From Caldithrix sp. (GTDB taxonomy: Bacteria > Zhuqueibacterota > Zhuqueibacteria > Thermofontimicrobiales > Sulfurfontimicrobiaceae): a stretch of 32,312 nucleotides of DNA. Shown piece by piece: positions 10,601 through 18,320 of this stretch. Position numbers and translations under genes: made by a program. The DNA lies in assembly GCA_020722815.1 (NCBI GenBank), contig DYKB01000072.1, positions 1 through 32,312 on the forward strand, read 5' to 3'. Each line of letters opens with the position of its first letter. Position 1 is the first letter of the stretch. Below the pieces are notes generated by a model. It searched no databases, was not told the DNA's origin, and saw only the letters and a program-made list of their open reading frames with translations.

Positions 10601-10752
10601 TGCCTCTTTCGATTGGCCTTGGGGAAGGTGCCGCGCTGCGTGCCCCGATGGCGCTGGCAGTTATTGGAGGTTTGATAACTTCTACTTTATTAACGTTAGT
10701 CGTTATTCCAGTTATCTACTATCTTGTTGATAGAAAAGAGTTTGTCGCTTAA
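7642..10752 (+). CDS. RND-family efflux transporter, AcrB/HAE1-like
   Basis: A 1036-residue inner-membrane proton-driven pump of full family length. The N-terminus (LTEFSVKYPITVLMIVLG) is the classic first membrane helix, which fixes the start even though the ribosome site is weak. The central TM4 motif reads MLVDNAIVVVENI, with Asp419 but Asn420 where AcrB has a second Asp. TM10 reads GIAVNDSIILVDAIN, so the AcrB lysine position is Asn and the next residue Asp. Such VDN/VND patterns occur in a broad HAE1-like subfamily outside the proteobacterial AcrB type. Two large periplasmic loops separate helices 1-2 and 7-8. It is the last gene of the efflux cluster, 145 bp after the adaptor. Confidence 0.93.
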   Translation: MRKLTEFSVKYPITVLMIVLGILLLGYISFQKLGIDLLPTLNTPRLFIELEAGERPPEEIETQFTKNIEALVSRLKKVTRVTSITKVGVARITVEYAWDADMDEAFLDLQKSLNVYSQSSEIDALNITQQDPNAQPVMILGFSRKANQDLDELRRMAENYLENELIRLEGIASVELVGGEEREVTIETDPYLLEAYHITSSQVANKINSYNRSISSGSIIEMGSKYIIKGVSEYQSLEDIQNIILDYKQPESEITTSGASETTTASTDKRIPVYLKELAKIQFSKKEPVNIVHVNQQRCMALGVYKETKYNTVRAVQQVEENLDRLRNSLPGYELIVIKNQANFINSAISEVQQTALIGILLAVAILYIFLRRFGVTFIISAAIPISIVATFNLMYFNDLSLNIMTLGGLALGAGMLVDNAIVVVENIFRLLEQGKSLREAVIDGTSQVGGAITSSTLTTIVVFLPIVYLHGAAGELFKDQAWTVAFSLISSLFVAMLIIPVLSVRVMKKSSEQDLTASKSVRFAGYRNLLEKIFNHKGKVILSTVILVILALLALPFVGSEFLPHADQGEFTVEVQLPEGTELFRTEGTITNIEHIILNKIGDVVQTIYSEVGPSDILSTGTNESFEGENTAKIYVILKKERHQTAEVLINQISPELAAIPDLEVRIIPEQTALQITMGVEGAPLVVEIAGEDLEELRHLADQVRDQLQEIPDLINIASSFDEGRPEVNISIDRMLAGAWNISIDEISTQLQDFLSGREATQWEHEGEMIDITLKFPKIGLNQLSNLSFTTASNQKVILSQLATISIANAPKEIFRTNQNRIGQVTAHIRSDAPFDHVVNKVSEQLKTITWPPDYNYDITGQEQRRKEAFENLKFALILALALVYMVLAAQFESLLHPFVILLTVPMAGIGPVFLFLILGMPFNIMSYIGLIMLAGIAVNDSIILVDAINQRRRAGIPKLAAIFEAAEMRIRPIIMTSLTTILALLPLSIGLGEGAALRAPMALAVIGGLITSTLLTLVVIPVIYYLVDRKEFVA

Positions 10753-11099
10753 AAAAAAGATTGTCAATTTTTATCCATAGACCTCATCGGATGGGAAATG
10801 TCCAAATTTCCTCATCTTCTCTACATGCTCGGTGGTGAATAGCCGATAAAGCTTGAAGCCACTAAGCATTTTTTTTGATAATCGCTTTCACCGTCTTACA
10901 TTAAAAGTTTAAATACACCCTTTAAAATTTAATTAAAAATAACTATTGAAATTTAATTTAAAAAGCGTTAAATTAAAATGTTGTAACTTTTTTTAATTAC
11001 TTCAGCAATTTTTAGTTTTAATCCGATGAAGCCTTGTTTAAATAAAAACCTACACCTGATTGTAGATTAATTACTTATTTGGAAAGGCCTATTCACGCC
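10753..11099. other. AT-rich intergenic region after the efflux cluster
   Basis: No gene is visible. The region contains one weak terminator-like hairpin (10790-10816) and a short inverted repeat CTACA/TGTAG (11050-11065). The rest is AT-rich sequence without a recognisable promoter. Confidence 0.5.
10790..10816 (+). terminator. Weak terminator-like hairpin after the RND gene
   Basis: GATGGGAAAT pairs with ATTTCC-T-CATC around a six-base loop. This gives a 10-bp stem with one bulged T, 38 bases after the RND stop codon. It is followed only by TTCTCT rather than a clean T-run, so it is a weak candidate for ending the efflux transcript. Confidence 0.3.
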
Positions 11100-11450
11100 A
11101 TGTGCGAAGGATTATTTACTTCCATAACCGAAAATTCGATTCCAATAGGTTTATTTTGCCTCTTTTTATGGTTGATTCTGAAAAAAGCGCCCGAGACCAT
11201 AGTTGATCCGATCAAAAAATTTCTTTTAATTGTCGGAATGCTCTTATTAATACAATTAATTCGTACCGCTGATGATAAATTTTTTTTATTTATTAAAGAA
11301 TCAGGAATTGGAGACATAATTTGGGATACTTTTGATAAATCTGAGGAATGGCTGGATGGAGTAATTGATGGAGTTTTTTTTTGCATCGGTTTCGCTTTGT
11401 ATGGCTATTTACTCAGCACGGAGCTTTCATCCAAAAAAGCGAAAAAGTAA
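11100..11450 (+). CDS. Small predicted membrane protein, unknown function
   Basis: A 116-residue protein that I do not recognise. Three hydrophobic segments are visible near 13-28, 41-57 and 90-107, separated by charged stretches (KKAPETIVDP, DKSEEWLDG). The C-terminus is lysine-rich (SSKKAKK), which suggests it faces the cytoplasm. I chose the ATG at 11100 because GGAAAGG at 11081-11087 lies upstream; an in-frame TTG at 11079 would leave no ribosome site. It stands alone between the efflux cluster and a convergent cellulase-like gene. The frame is open and its hydrophobic/charged pattern is protein-like, so it is probably real. Confidence 0.6.
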   Translation: MCEGLFTSITENSIPIGLFCLFLWLILKKAPETIVDPIKKFLLIVGMLLLIQLIRTADDKFFLFIKESGIGDIIWDTFDKSEEWLDGVIDGVFFCIGFALYGYLLSTELSSKKAKK

Positions 11451-11510
11451 TTTCACACACAGAGAAAAATGAATGTCAATTTAAAGACGATTTATTTCAA
11501 AACCACCCAA

Positions 11511-13460
11511 CTATCTCATCAAAATCATCTTCCGCTGCTCTAAAAAACCGGCTAATTTAATTGAACAAAAGTAGAGACCACTTGAAACGCCCTGTCCTGA
11601 ACCATCCACCCCATCCCAAACGACCGCATATTTCCCAGGCGAGAGAATCTCATTGACCAAGGTTCGTACTTTTTGGCCGCGGGCATTATCAATTACGATT
11701 TCAACATTCCCGATCTCCCTGATGTCATAGCAGATTTTAGTACTGGCATTAAAGGGATTCGGATAATTTTGATGCAGTTCAAATTTTTTGATGTCTTCCC
11801 GATTGACCTGAATTTTATTAATTTTTGGATCAACAACTCGAATATTATCAAAATAGAGATGCACACCATCAAGGCGACTATGCTCGGAGACAATTTCAAA
11901 ACGATCAATCGACCGCCAATCAAAAGCACCAATCGGATTGAACCAGGTACCATCCCAGGAACCATGTTCTTTGAAATTTTTCAATGGAATTTGTAAATGA
12001 TGCCAGGCGTCATCCCAGGCGAGGAGTTGTTCATCAATGGTATAACGCATTCGCCAGGGGTGATCTGTCGGCGAACTGGTCTTCGTATCCATAAACCGAA
12101 TATCGATTTTAATCCCCTTCGTATTGCCACGAATCCAGAAATCAATCGCGTAGCCATTTTTTACTAAAACCGACAGATCTTTATTCGGCTTGAAATCAAA
12201 ACCGATATTCCGGTACTGCTCCACCCCGGTCCAATGAATACAATATTTTCCCCCAACGGGATTTTCCGCAGCATAGAAATCGAGCAGGCCTTCTCCTGAA
12301 CTGGATTCGTTAATTTTTTCGCCAATATAATCCAGATAAAAATCGAAACCACCTGTATCGGGTTTCAGAACGAATTGTTGCTGCGGGGGGACATTAAGAC
12401 CCAAAGCTTCGACTAACGGAATATTTAAGTCATAATCAAACAGATCATTGCCGCCCTGTTCAAAAATGCCAAAACCACCGGTATAATCCCAACTGGTCCA
12501 GGCGATTCCCTTTTCTTCGAGATATTTCCGCACGATCTGATACCAGTAAACCCGATCAGCCGGAGAGCTGTTCGGAATATAAACTCCAAATTCACCACAG
12601 AAAATGGGCACATTTCGTTTGTTTTTAAATTCAACCGCAATATCGATTAGTTCTTTTACTCGTTTAATGGTACCATCATTTTTATAGTTATTCAATTTCG
12701 ATTCGATCCAGGTATTCTTCAAATCAGAAGGACATGCAGGCATTTTAGCGGCATCATAAGGAAAAGGAACGCCGCTCAATGAAGCCATAGCTGGATCAGT
12801 CCAACTGGCGCCCTGATGCGTAAAGAGAAATGGATCATAAAAATGAAAAGTGTAGATTAGATTATTATCCGGATAGGTGGACATGTATTGAAGATTATTA
12901 TAACTGTTCCAGCCAGCCGGGCCAACAATTATCGTATGTTTCTGATCGATGGCGCGGATAGTCGCCAGCACTTTGAGCTGAATTTCATTCCATTTTGCAT
13001 CAGTAATCCCATGTGGCTCATTGAGGATTTCGTAATGAATATAATTCGAGCGATCTTTATAGCGAGTTGCCAGTTGTTTCCAAACCGGTATAAGGATGGC
13101 ATCGACAGTGGGGGAGGTGTTTACCGCCGGATCAAAAGTATGATTATCCAGCAGTAAGTGAATTTGTAATGCTTCAGCCCAATCAATAATTTGATCAAGA
13201 AAGTAGAAAAATAGCGGGTCGATGGAATAATCTGGCGCCCCATTGGTCATAAAATGAAGATTGATGGGCAAACGAATCACATCACAGCCCAGACTTTTAA
13301 TATTAACAAAATCTTGTTCTGTAAATTTACTAAATTGAATTTGTCGAACACTGGAGGTTTGCAACCAACCGGTCAGATTCACACCACGCTTAAAAGGTAT
13401 TTCCAGACTCCATAGCGAAGTCACAAACGATAGGAGAATCGTAAAAATAAGTCGTTTCAT
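11511..13460 (-). CDS. Secreted GH5 family glycoside hydrolase with T9SS-like tail
   Basis: A 649-residue secreted enzyme, probably an endo-beta-glucanase or related beta-glycanase. Residues 1-18 are a signal peptide. The GH5 barrel spans about 20-355, with GCDVIRLPIN (59-67), the acid/base Glu148 in ILNEP, HFY (206-208), the nucleophile Glu290 in FCGEFGVY and Trp324. A beta-sandwich resembling a carbohydrate-binding module follows (about 370-545). The end (560-649) begins LHQNYPNPFN and has the FlgD-Ig/type IX secretion sorting fold seen in FCB bacteria. The ATG at 13460 follows AAGGA. An open frame continues 35 codons upstream, but it lacks a ribosome site and would spoil the signal peptide. 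The exact polysaccharide cannot be read from sequence. Confidence 0.9.
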   Translation of the reverse strand: MKRLIFTILLSFVTSLWSLEIPFKRGVNLTGWLQTSSVRQIQFSKFTEQDFVNIKSLGCDVIRLPINLHFMTNGAPDYSIDPLFFYFLDQIIDWAEALQIHLLLDNHTFDPAVNTSPTVDAILIPVWKQLATRYKDRSNYIHYEILNEPHGITDAKWNEIQLKVLATIRAIDQKHTIIVGPAGWNSYNNLQYMSTYPDNNLIYTFHFYDPFLFTHQGASWTDPAMASLSGVPFPYDAAKMPACPSDLKNTWIESKLNNYKNDGTIKRVKELIDIAVEFKNKRNVPIFCGEFGVYIPNSSPADRVYWYQIVRKYLEEKGIAWTSWDYTGGFGIFEQGGNDLFDYDLNIPLVEALGLNVPPQQQFVLKPDTGGFDFYLDYIGEKINESSSGEGLLDFYAAENPVGGKYCIHWTGVEQYRNIGFDFKPNKDLSVLVKNGYAIDFWIRGNTKGIKIDIRFMDTKTSSPTDHPWRMRYTIDEQLLAWDDAWHHLQIPLKNFKEHGSWDGTWFNPIGAFDWRSIDRFEIVSEHSRLDGVHLYFDNIRVVDPKINKIQVNREDIKKFELHQNYPNPFNASTKICYDIREIGNVEIVIDNARGQKVRTLVNEILSPGKYAVVWDGVDGSGQGVSSGLYFCSIKLAGFLEQRKMILMR

Positions 13461-13497
13461 ACACGTCCTTCTATTCTTTTTAAAAACAATAAAATGG

Positions 13498-13527
13498 GTT
13501 ATAATTCGCTTATTAAAGACGCGGCAA
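13498..13527 (-). promoter_or_regulatory. Possible promoter of the GH5 gene
   Basis: On the minus strand TTGCCG (13527-13522) and TATAAC (13503-13498) are 18 bp apart, about 38 bp before the start codon. The -10 box matches consensus at five of six positions and the -35 box at four. The position suits transcription of the cellulase gene with a leader of about 30 bases. Confidence 0.35.
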
Positions 13528-13626
13528 AGAAAATCGCGTGAATAGAATTTAATATAAATTTTCAAATATGCAACAGAAATCTGATAACGCAGTGGAACTG
13601 CAACTGAATTCAGACGATGTTTTCCC

Positions 13627-13674
13627 GTTCAAGGTTCTGCCGATAACATAAGCCCGGAACCGGGAACCCTGAAC
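13627..13674. repeat. GGTTCAGG-family hairpin repeat, short copy (A1)
   Basis: Left arm GTTCAAGGTTC and right arm GGGAACCCTGAAC form an imperfect inverted repeat. It resembles the arms of three longer elements at 14925-15103, 21441-21521 and 28811-28898. It lies in the gap between the divergent GH5 and Rho-N-like genes (13461-13883). That gap otherwise holds only AT-rich DNA and a TATAAT at 13800-13805. Confidence 0.5.
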
Positions 13675-13883
13675 TTATTCGTGAAAGATATGATAACTTA
13701 TTAAAAAATCAGTTTCGAATATGAATAATCACGCTATCCAAATAATTCTTTTTACTAAAATCAGCTAGAATTAGTGAACTTACGGACAAATAAAAGCGTT
13801 ATAATAGAAATACTTTCTTTTAATAGTCGTTTTACGGTCATCATTCTCGTTTCTTACCAAAAATTTAATGGAGGATCGAACTT

Positions 13884-14207
13884 ATGGCTTATACTTACGA
13901 AGACCTGAAAAAGAAAACTGTTGCGGAAATGCGGGAAATTGCCAAAGGTATCGAACATGAAGCGCTTAAGGGCTATACGCAACTTAATAAGGAACATTTA
14001 CTGGTTGCCCTTTGCAATGCCCTCGGTCTGGAAGTACACCAACATCATCATGTAGAAGGACTTGACAAGGCAAAAATTAAATCACAGATCAAGGAACTCA
14101 AAAAAACGCGCGATGCCGCACTGGAAGCCCATGATCCAAAAGCTTTGAAAAAAGCGCGTCGTGCAATCCATAAATTAAAAAGAAAATTAAGAAGCCATCT
14201 GATATAA
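13884..14207 (+). CDS. Rho N-terminal (SAP-like) domain protein, small and basic
   Basis: A 107-residue protein. Residues 5-50 (LKKKTVAEMREIAKGI to LNKEHLLVALCNALG) have the helix-extended-helix pattern of Rho_N/SAP-like domains, which often bind nucleic acids. A His cluster (QHHH) follows. The C-terminal 45 residues are a lysine/arginine-rich helix (KALKKARRAIHKLKRKLR) likely to contact nucleic acid or form a coiled coil. GGAGGA (13870-13875) gives a good ribosome site 8 bases before the ATG. A TATAAT at 13800-13805 without a clear -35 box may be its promoter. It is probably a single-gene transcript. A DNA- or RNA-binding role is inference from the domain and charge. Confidence 0.75.
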   Translation: MAYTYEDLKKKTVAEMREIAKGIEHEALKGYTQLNKEHLLVALCNALGLEVHQHHHVEGLDKAKIKSQIKELKKTRDAALEAHDPKALKKARRAIHKLKRKLRSHLI

Positions 14208-14376
14208 CATTTTTTTAAAATGTATTTACAGCCTTATCTCGATTTTAGGACCATGATGAACGATATATGATCCAGGATGTTTATGATGATTTTTTGTGTT
14301 TTCATTTAATAAACATTCAGATTCGTCGACTCAAAATCATTGATTCTCGTTCATCTTTTTTAAAAAAATAAAATTC

Positions 14377-14424
14377 GCAGCGAAAGGTAGTATGACTTTC
14401 TTTTCACCATTCGCCTTTCGCTGC
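14377..14424. terminator. Long inverted repeat between two plus-strand genes
   Basis: GCAGCGAAAGG (14377-14387) and CCTTTCGCTGC (14414-14424) are perfect 11-base arms around a 26-base loop. The following plus-strand sequence is T-rich but has no continuous T-run, while the minus-strand side has TTTTATTTTTTT. It may end the transcript of the Rho-N-like gene. The rest of 14208-14569 has no visible gene apart from the promoter at its end. Confidence 0.4.
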
Positions 14425-14492
14425 ATTGATTTTGCTTTACTTTTCGTGCTTTGCTTCATGGGATTTCCAATCCGAGTTATCCTAATTTCAAC

Positions 14493-14521
14493 TTGACATT
14501 TTATGATTTCTTCATTATATT
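14493..14521 (+). promoter_or_regulatory. Strong sigma-70-like promoter of the zinc protein gene
   Basis: TTGACA (14493-14498) and TATATT (14516-14521) are separated by exactly 17 bp. This matches the consensus perfectly at -35 and at five of six positions at -10. Transcription should start near 14528, about 40 bases before the ATG at 14570. It is the best promoter in the window. Confidence 0.6.
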
Positions 14522-14569
14522 GATAGTTTCTAAGACCAGATATGCTTATTTTTACATAAGGAGAAAAGG

Positions 14570-14851
14570 ATGTACTGCTTTAAATGTGGCCGTGAAATTG
14601 ATGATAATCGTCCAACCAGCAAGGATATCTGTCCGGATTGCCGCGCTTATTTGCATTGCTGTTTTAATTGTCGATTTTATGATGTTAAAGCTCCGAATCA
14701 ATGTCGGGAGCGCGTGGCCGTTCCGGTCAAAGAAAAGGACATGGCGAATGTTTGTCTCTATTTTGAACCAACCAAAGTAAAACCCGACTTACGCGAAAAG
14801 AAACGTATGGATGATGCCCGTAAAAAGCTGGACGATCTGTTTCGTAAATAA
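14570..14851 (+). CDS. Small cysteine-rich zinc-ribbon-like protein
   Basis: A 93-residue protein with nine cysteines. C3-x2-C6 and C21-x2-C24 look like one zinc ribbon. C30/C31, C34, C45 and C62 could form a second site. The middle (CCFNCRFYDVKAPNQC) and the ANVCLYFEP segment recur in small conserved proteins of delta-proteobacteria and other anaerobes, but no function is assigned. The last 25 residues are a charged helix (KKRMDDARKKLDDLFRK). AAGGAG (14558-14563) supports the ATG six bases downstream. It appears to be transcribed alone from the promoter at 14493. A regulatory or metal-binding role is inference. Confidence 0.8.
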   Translation: MYCFKCGREIDDNRPTSKDICPDCRAYLHCCFNCRFYDVKAPNQCRERVAVPVKEKDMANVCLYFEPTKVKPDLREKKRMDDARKKLDDLFRK

Positions 14852-14924
14852 TTTTTTATTTATATTGACTGAATCCAGACATCGTACGTTCAAATAAATA
14901 TAATTTTAGGAATTTTCGGAACTA

Positions 14925-15103
14925 CTCAGGTTGGCTGGTTCAGGTTTCACGGTTAGAAACTTTAAAAAATTCGGACTGTTTCCTTAGTTGATATAATTTC
15001 AACGTAAATTCATGAGTAAGTTGCCAAGTTTCAATTTCTTTAAATTTTTGAATTTTCATATTTCTTTAACCTGAACCGGGAACTATTGAACCTTTAACCT
15101 GAG
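14925..15103. repeat. GGTTCAGG-family inverted-repeat element (A2)
   Basis: The element begins CTCAGGTT (14925-14932) and ends AACCTGAG (15096-15103), exact reverse complements. Its left arm continues GGCTGGTTCAGGTTTCACGG and its right arm AACCTGAACCGGGAACTATT, which pair imperfectly. The interior of about 110 bases is AT-rich. Both arms align closely with element A3 at 21441-21521. It takes up most of the gap 14852-15174; no gene is visible there. Confidence 0.65.
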
Positions 15104-15174
15104 CAATTAAAAATTTTCAATGATCCCTTCAAAATGTTCATAACTGAAGGCAATAATTATTCTGAGAGAATGAA

Positions 15175-17235
15175 TTGAAAGATAAACTGAATTTTAAGTA
15201 CCCGATCGCTTCGGTTTCAATCCTGCTCCTATGTGTGATGATGCCATTTCGCATCGATGCCCGAATTCTATTTTTCACCAGTCAGGATTCTGCTGTCACG
15301 GATCAAAAGGCTGCAACATCACCAGATTCTCTCAAATTACAATTACCCGACACAACCGCGAGCGATAGCCTTCAGCAGAAGCAAACTCCAAAATTGGGGA
15401 AAAAAATTCAGCCCTTTCAGTATCATTTAACCAGTTTTGATTCAATTCAGTTTTCACTGCATCATCAGGAGTTTGATAAATATATTTATCGCCATTTAGG
15501 TGACCTGGTCAAGCAACTTCCAGGGGTTGAATTACATGATTTTGTCAGTACAGGCCTCCCGGCATTGATTCGGCTTCGTGGATCTTCATTCAATCAGCCG
15601 GCTATTTTTATTGATGGATTTCCGGTTACACATCCGCAATTCGGGGCGTTTGATTTGAATTTACTCCCTTCACAAGGATTTGAATCCATCGCGATGAACC
15701 AGGAAAATCAATTTGCCGCGCCATCGGGTTCGATTGATCTGAAAACACGCGCCTACCCGCTGAAAAAACCCTATACAGAGCTCGTCTGGCACAAGGGACG
15801 ACACGGTGATAGCGAAGTGGATGTCACCTTTGGGCGAAGATTGGGAAAAGAGACGGTTGCCATCGGTGGATATACAAATAAGAGCAGCCAGGGCCGGCAT
15901 CTTCATAGTGAATATCTGGCACAAAAAATTCGATTGCAGGTTCAATCGCGTGTTCATCCCAATTGGGACCTGAATTATAAATTATTCAATACCAAATCAG
16001 AGTTTGAATATCCGGGGCCAGCCTACTGGCAGCCTGAAATATCGAATTTGGATGCCAAACAAAAGTCCATCCTTTGGTCTCATCTTGTAACACTGCATGG
16101 TGATGTGACCGATGATTCTCAGGAAGATCTAAATTTAAAATTGTATTATAATTCATTATTTCAGGATTATCAGGATAAAAGCTATAAGATTGAAGAAGTT
16201 TATCATAACCGATTCTTAGGAAGCCAGATTGAGGGCTATTTCCCACTCTTCACCAGAGAGCTGACTATTGGTGGCCGTACTGAATTTCGCTGGATGAAAA
16301 GTGAAACTGTGAAAAATACACTTTTTTTTGATGCAACGCTCTTTAGCAAATATCAGTTCCCCATTACACACGCTTTTAACTTAAAAACGAACTTTTTGTT
16401 AGAGATAAATAATAAATTTGGTCTGTTTTTTACGCCGAATTTCATCTTATCTCATCAAATGATACCAGGAATCGCCACTTCGCTTGAATATCAGCATGCC
16501 CGTCGCGTGCCGGATTTTTTTGCGCTCTATTGGAATCGAACAGCACGGGAACCTTGGCCAGGCGATTCCATATCCACGGCCATAAATCCGGAAAAATTCC
16601 GTTATATGGGGAATCCGAATCTATCGCCCGAAGAAATTGACAATTTCACTTTAAATATGAATATCAAGCCCTGGCCCTGGCTGAATGTAAAGGCGTCTCC
16701 TTATTTTCGATATATTCAGCATTATATCTCTCTTCAGCAGATTCATGAAAACAAAAGCCCGACTTTTTTTAATCAAAAGCAGGTTTTTTTCTATGGTTAT
16801 GATCAGTGGCTGGAAATTCGAATTTTTAAGGATTTAGCGGTAGCGGTAAACATTCATTACCTTGTCAGTCGGGATGAAAATAAAAAAGGCCTGCCGGATC
16901 AACCGAATCTAACGGCTTCCGGACTTATCACCTATCGACGGCAGTTTTTTCGGGGAAATCTAAAAACACGATATCATCTGGGGGCGCGATTACTGGGGGA
17001 ACGCTGGAATTTGGTAAATGGAAATTATCCATTTCCAGCCTATTATTTTTCCACCAATGTGTCTCATGGCGGATATGAACCGGCTTTGGATATCAAGGCG
17101 GTCGCTACCATTCGTGATATGGATATCATTTTTTCTTTTGAAAATTTACTGGGCAGAAAATATCACTATCTTGCCGGCTACCCGATGCGGGAATTAGCTT
17201 ACTATTGGGGAATCAACTGGAAATTCTGGGATTAA
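15175..17235 (+). CDS. TonB-dependent receptor with plug domain
   Basis: A 686-residue outer-membrane protein expected to import a ligand using TonB energy. The TTG start at 15175 has GAGAGA six bases upstream and gives a signal peptide with the core SVSILLLCVMM; no better ATG exists nearby. A proline/threonine-rich linker (about 30-85) precedes the plug domain (about 100-200), which shows LGDLVKQLPGVE and the IRLRGSSFNQPAIFIDGFPV pattern. The rest is a beta-barrel ending in YYWGINWKFWD. It is shorter than many siderophore receptors (about 700-800). No nearby gene reveals the substrate. The HIT gene follows immediately. Confidence 0.85.
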   Translation: MKDKLNFKYPIASVSILLLCVMMPFRIDARILFFTSQDSAVTDQKAATSPDSLKLQLPDTTASDSLQQKQTPKLGKKIQPFQYHLTSFDSIQFSLHHQEFDKYIYRHLGDLVKQLPGVELHDFVSTGLPALIRLRGSSFNQPAIFIDGFPVTHPQFGAFDLNLLPSQGFESIAMNQENQFAAPSGSIDLKTRAYPLKKPYTELVWHKGRHGDSEVDVTFGRRLGKETVAIGGYTNKSSQGRHLHSEYLAQKIRLQVQSRVHPNWDLNYKLFNTKSEFEYPGPAYWQPEISNLDAKQKSILWSHLVTLHGDVTDDSQEDLNLKLYYNSLFQDYQDKSYKIEEVYHNRFLGSQIEGYFPLFTRELTIGGRTEFRWMKSETVKNTLFFDATLFSKYQFPITHAFNLKTNFLLEINNKFGLFFTPNFILSHQMIPGIATSLEYQHARRVPDFFALYWNRTAREPWPGDSISTAINPEKFRYMGNPNLSPEEIDNFTLNMNIKPWPWLNVKASPYFRYIQHYISLQQIHENKSPTFFNQKQVFFYGYDQWLEIRIFKDLAVAVNIHYLVSRDENKKGLPDQPNLTASGLITYRRQFFRGNLKTRYHLGARLLGERWNLVNGNYPFPAYYFSTNVSHGGYEPALDIKAVATIRDMDIIFSFENLLGRKYHYLAGYPMRELAYYWGINWKFWD

Positions 17236-17256
17236 GTGCAGGGGAATGAAATTACC

Positions 17257-17718
17257 ATGACTCAGGGGTGTATTTTTTGTGAAATTTTAGCCGGGCAAAA
17301 GCCGGGGGACATCCTGTATGAAAATGAACAGCTTTTTATTTTGTGGGATTTGCGTCAACCCCGAATGGGTGGGCACATTCTGGTTATTCCCCGCCAGCAT
17401 ATCGAAAATTTAATATCACTTCCGGATGAACTGGATCAGATGATGATGCGTTATTCCAAAATTGCCAGCCGGGCACTCATCAAAGCCGTGAACTGTTCCG
17501 GGGTTAATCTGATGATCGCCAATGGCCAAAGTGCCGGCCAGACAGTTTTTCATTTACATATTCATCTTTTACCCCGGAATCGCATTATCGATATTTTCTC
17601 ATATTATCTGAATGCTTTCATTTTACATTATAAAGTGCCAAAAAACCGCCAAAAGGCGCTTGTTCAGCGAATTCGGGAGGCGATAATTCAAGAAATTCAG
17701 GCAAATGGAGAGAATTAA
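17257..17718 (+). CDS. HIT family nucleotide-binding protein
   Basis: A 153-residue cytoplasmic histidine-triad protein, likely a nucleotidyl hydrolase or AP4A-type phosphorylase homologue. The signature HLHIH lies at 99-103 in VFHLHIHLLPRN. The N-terminal CIFC (Cys5, Cys8) may bind zinc with other residues. The helix after the triad is extended (YYLNAFILHYKVP) as in bacterial HIT proteins. A GTG at 17236 directly after the receptor stop is an alternative start, but AGGGGA at 17240-17245 favours the ATG at 17257. It is probably cotranscribed with the receptor. The convergent gap after it holds a large repeat element. Confidence 0.88.
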   Translation: MTQGCIFCEILAGQKPGDILYENEQLFILWDLRQPRMGGHILVIPRQHIENLISLPDELDQMMMRYSKIASRALIKAVNCSGVNLMIANGQSAGQTVFHLHIHLLPRNRIIDIFSYYLNAFILHYKVPKNRQKALVQRIREAIIQEIQANGEN

Positions 17719-17724
17719 GCTTTT

Positions 17725-18244
17725 ACCTGAAATTTTAAAATGGAAATTTGTGATATTGTGAATCAATGAGGGACCCTCTTCTGCCTCCATAGCCGTCAGT
17801 CTAAGGTTGTAACTCATTAATAAACAAATGAATAGCCACGAGCTTTAGCTCGTGGATCAGAATGCTCCCTCAATATTAAAGTGGTTTTTAACCCACAGGA
17901 GTTTAAGGACTCTGGCTTAAAAGCCTGATGATTCTAGGGAGACGTTCAAGGAACCACGCGCTAAAGAGCGTGTCCGAGGACTAACCTTTCGAAGGTTTTT
18001 GAGTAGGTGAATTGTATATCGATTAAAATTCCAATTTCAATCTATATATCGTGTTATTCATAACCTTCGACAGGTTAATTTGGGCCAATTTCCTGGTTCC
18101 CAAACAGCCTCTAAAGCTCGTAACTATTCTATTATAACTTATTGAAATTCATATTGTTATCACCTTAACCTGACGGCTATGAGATCAAAACTTCTGAATA
18201 TGATTTCAGCAAAGAAAAAAACGATTCATTTTAGAATTTCAGGT
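17725..18244. repeat. MITE-like element with three nested inverted repeats and hairpin chain
   Basis: The outer ends are ACCTGAAATTTTAAAATG (17725-17742) and its inverse with one change (18227-18244). A second pair starts CATAGCCGTCAG (17788) and ends in its inverse (to 18181). A third pair is AATAGCCACGAGCTTTAG (17832-17849) against about 18109-18126, with three changes. Inside the left half sit hairpins CCACGAGC-TTTA-GCTCGTGG (17836-17855), GTGGTTTTTAACCCAC (17881-17896), GGCTTAAAAGCC (17914-17925), CACGC...GCGTG (17955-17972) and AACCTTTCGAAGGTT (17983-17997). No protein is encoded. It lies 7 bases after the HIT stop, between convergent genes. A relative lies at 31571-32010. The structure suggests a non-autonomous mobile element, perhaps moved by a REP-type or other transposase; that is inference. 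Confidence 0.7.
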
Positions 18245-18320
18245 ATATCATCAACTGGCCTATAAATCATACAAACCAAATTAAACCTGGTGGCTTCAAA
18301 TCCAATTTTGCCAAACTTAA

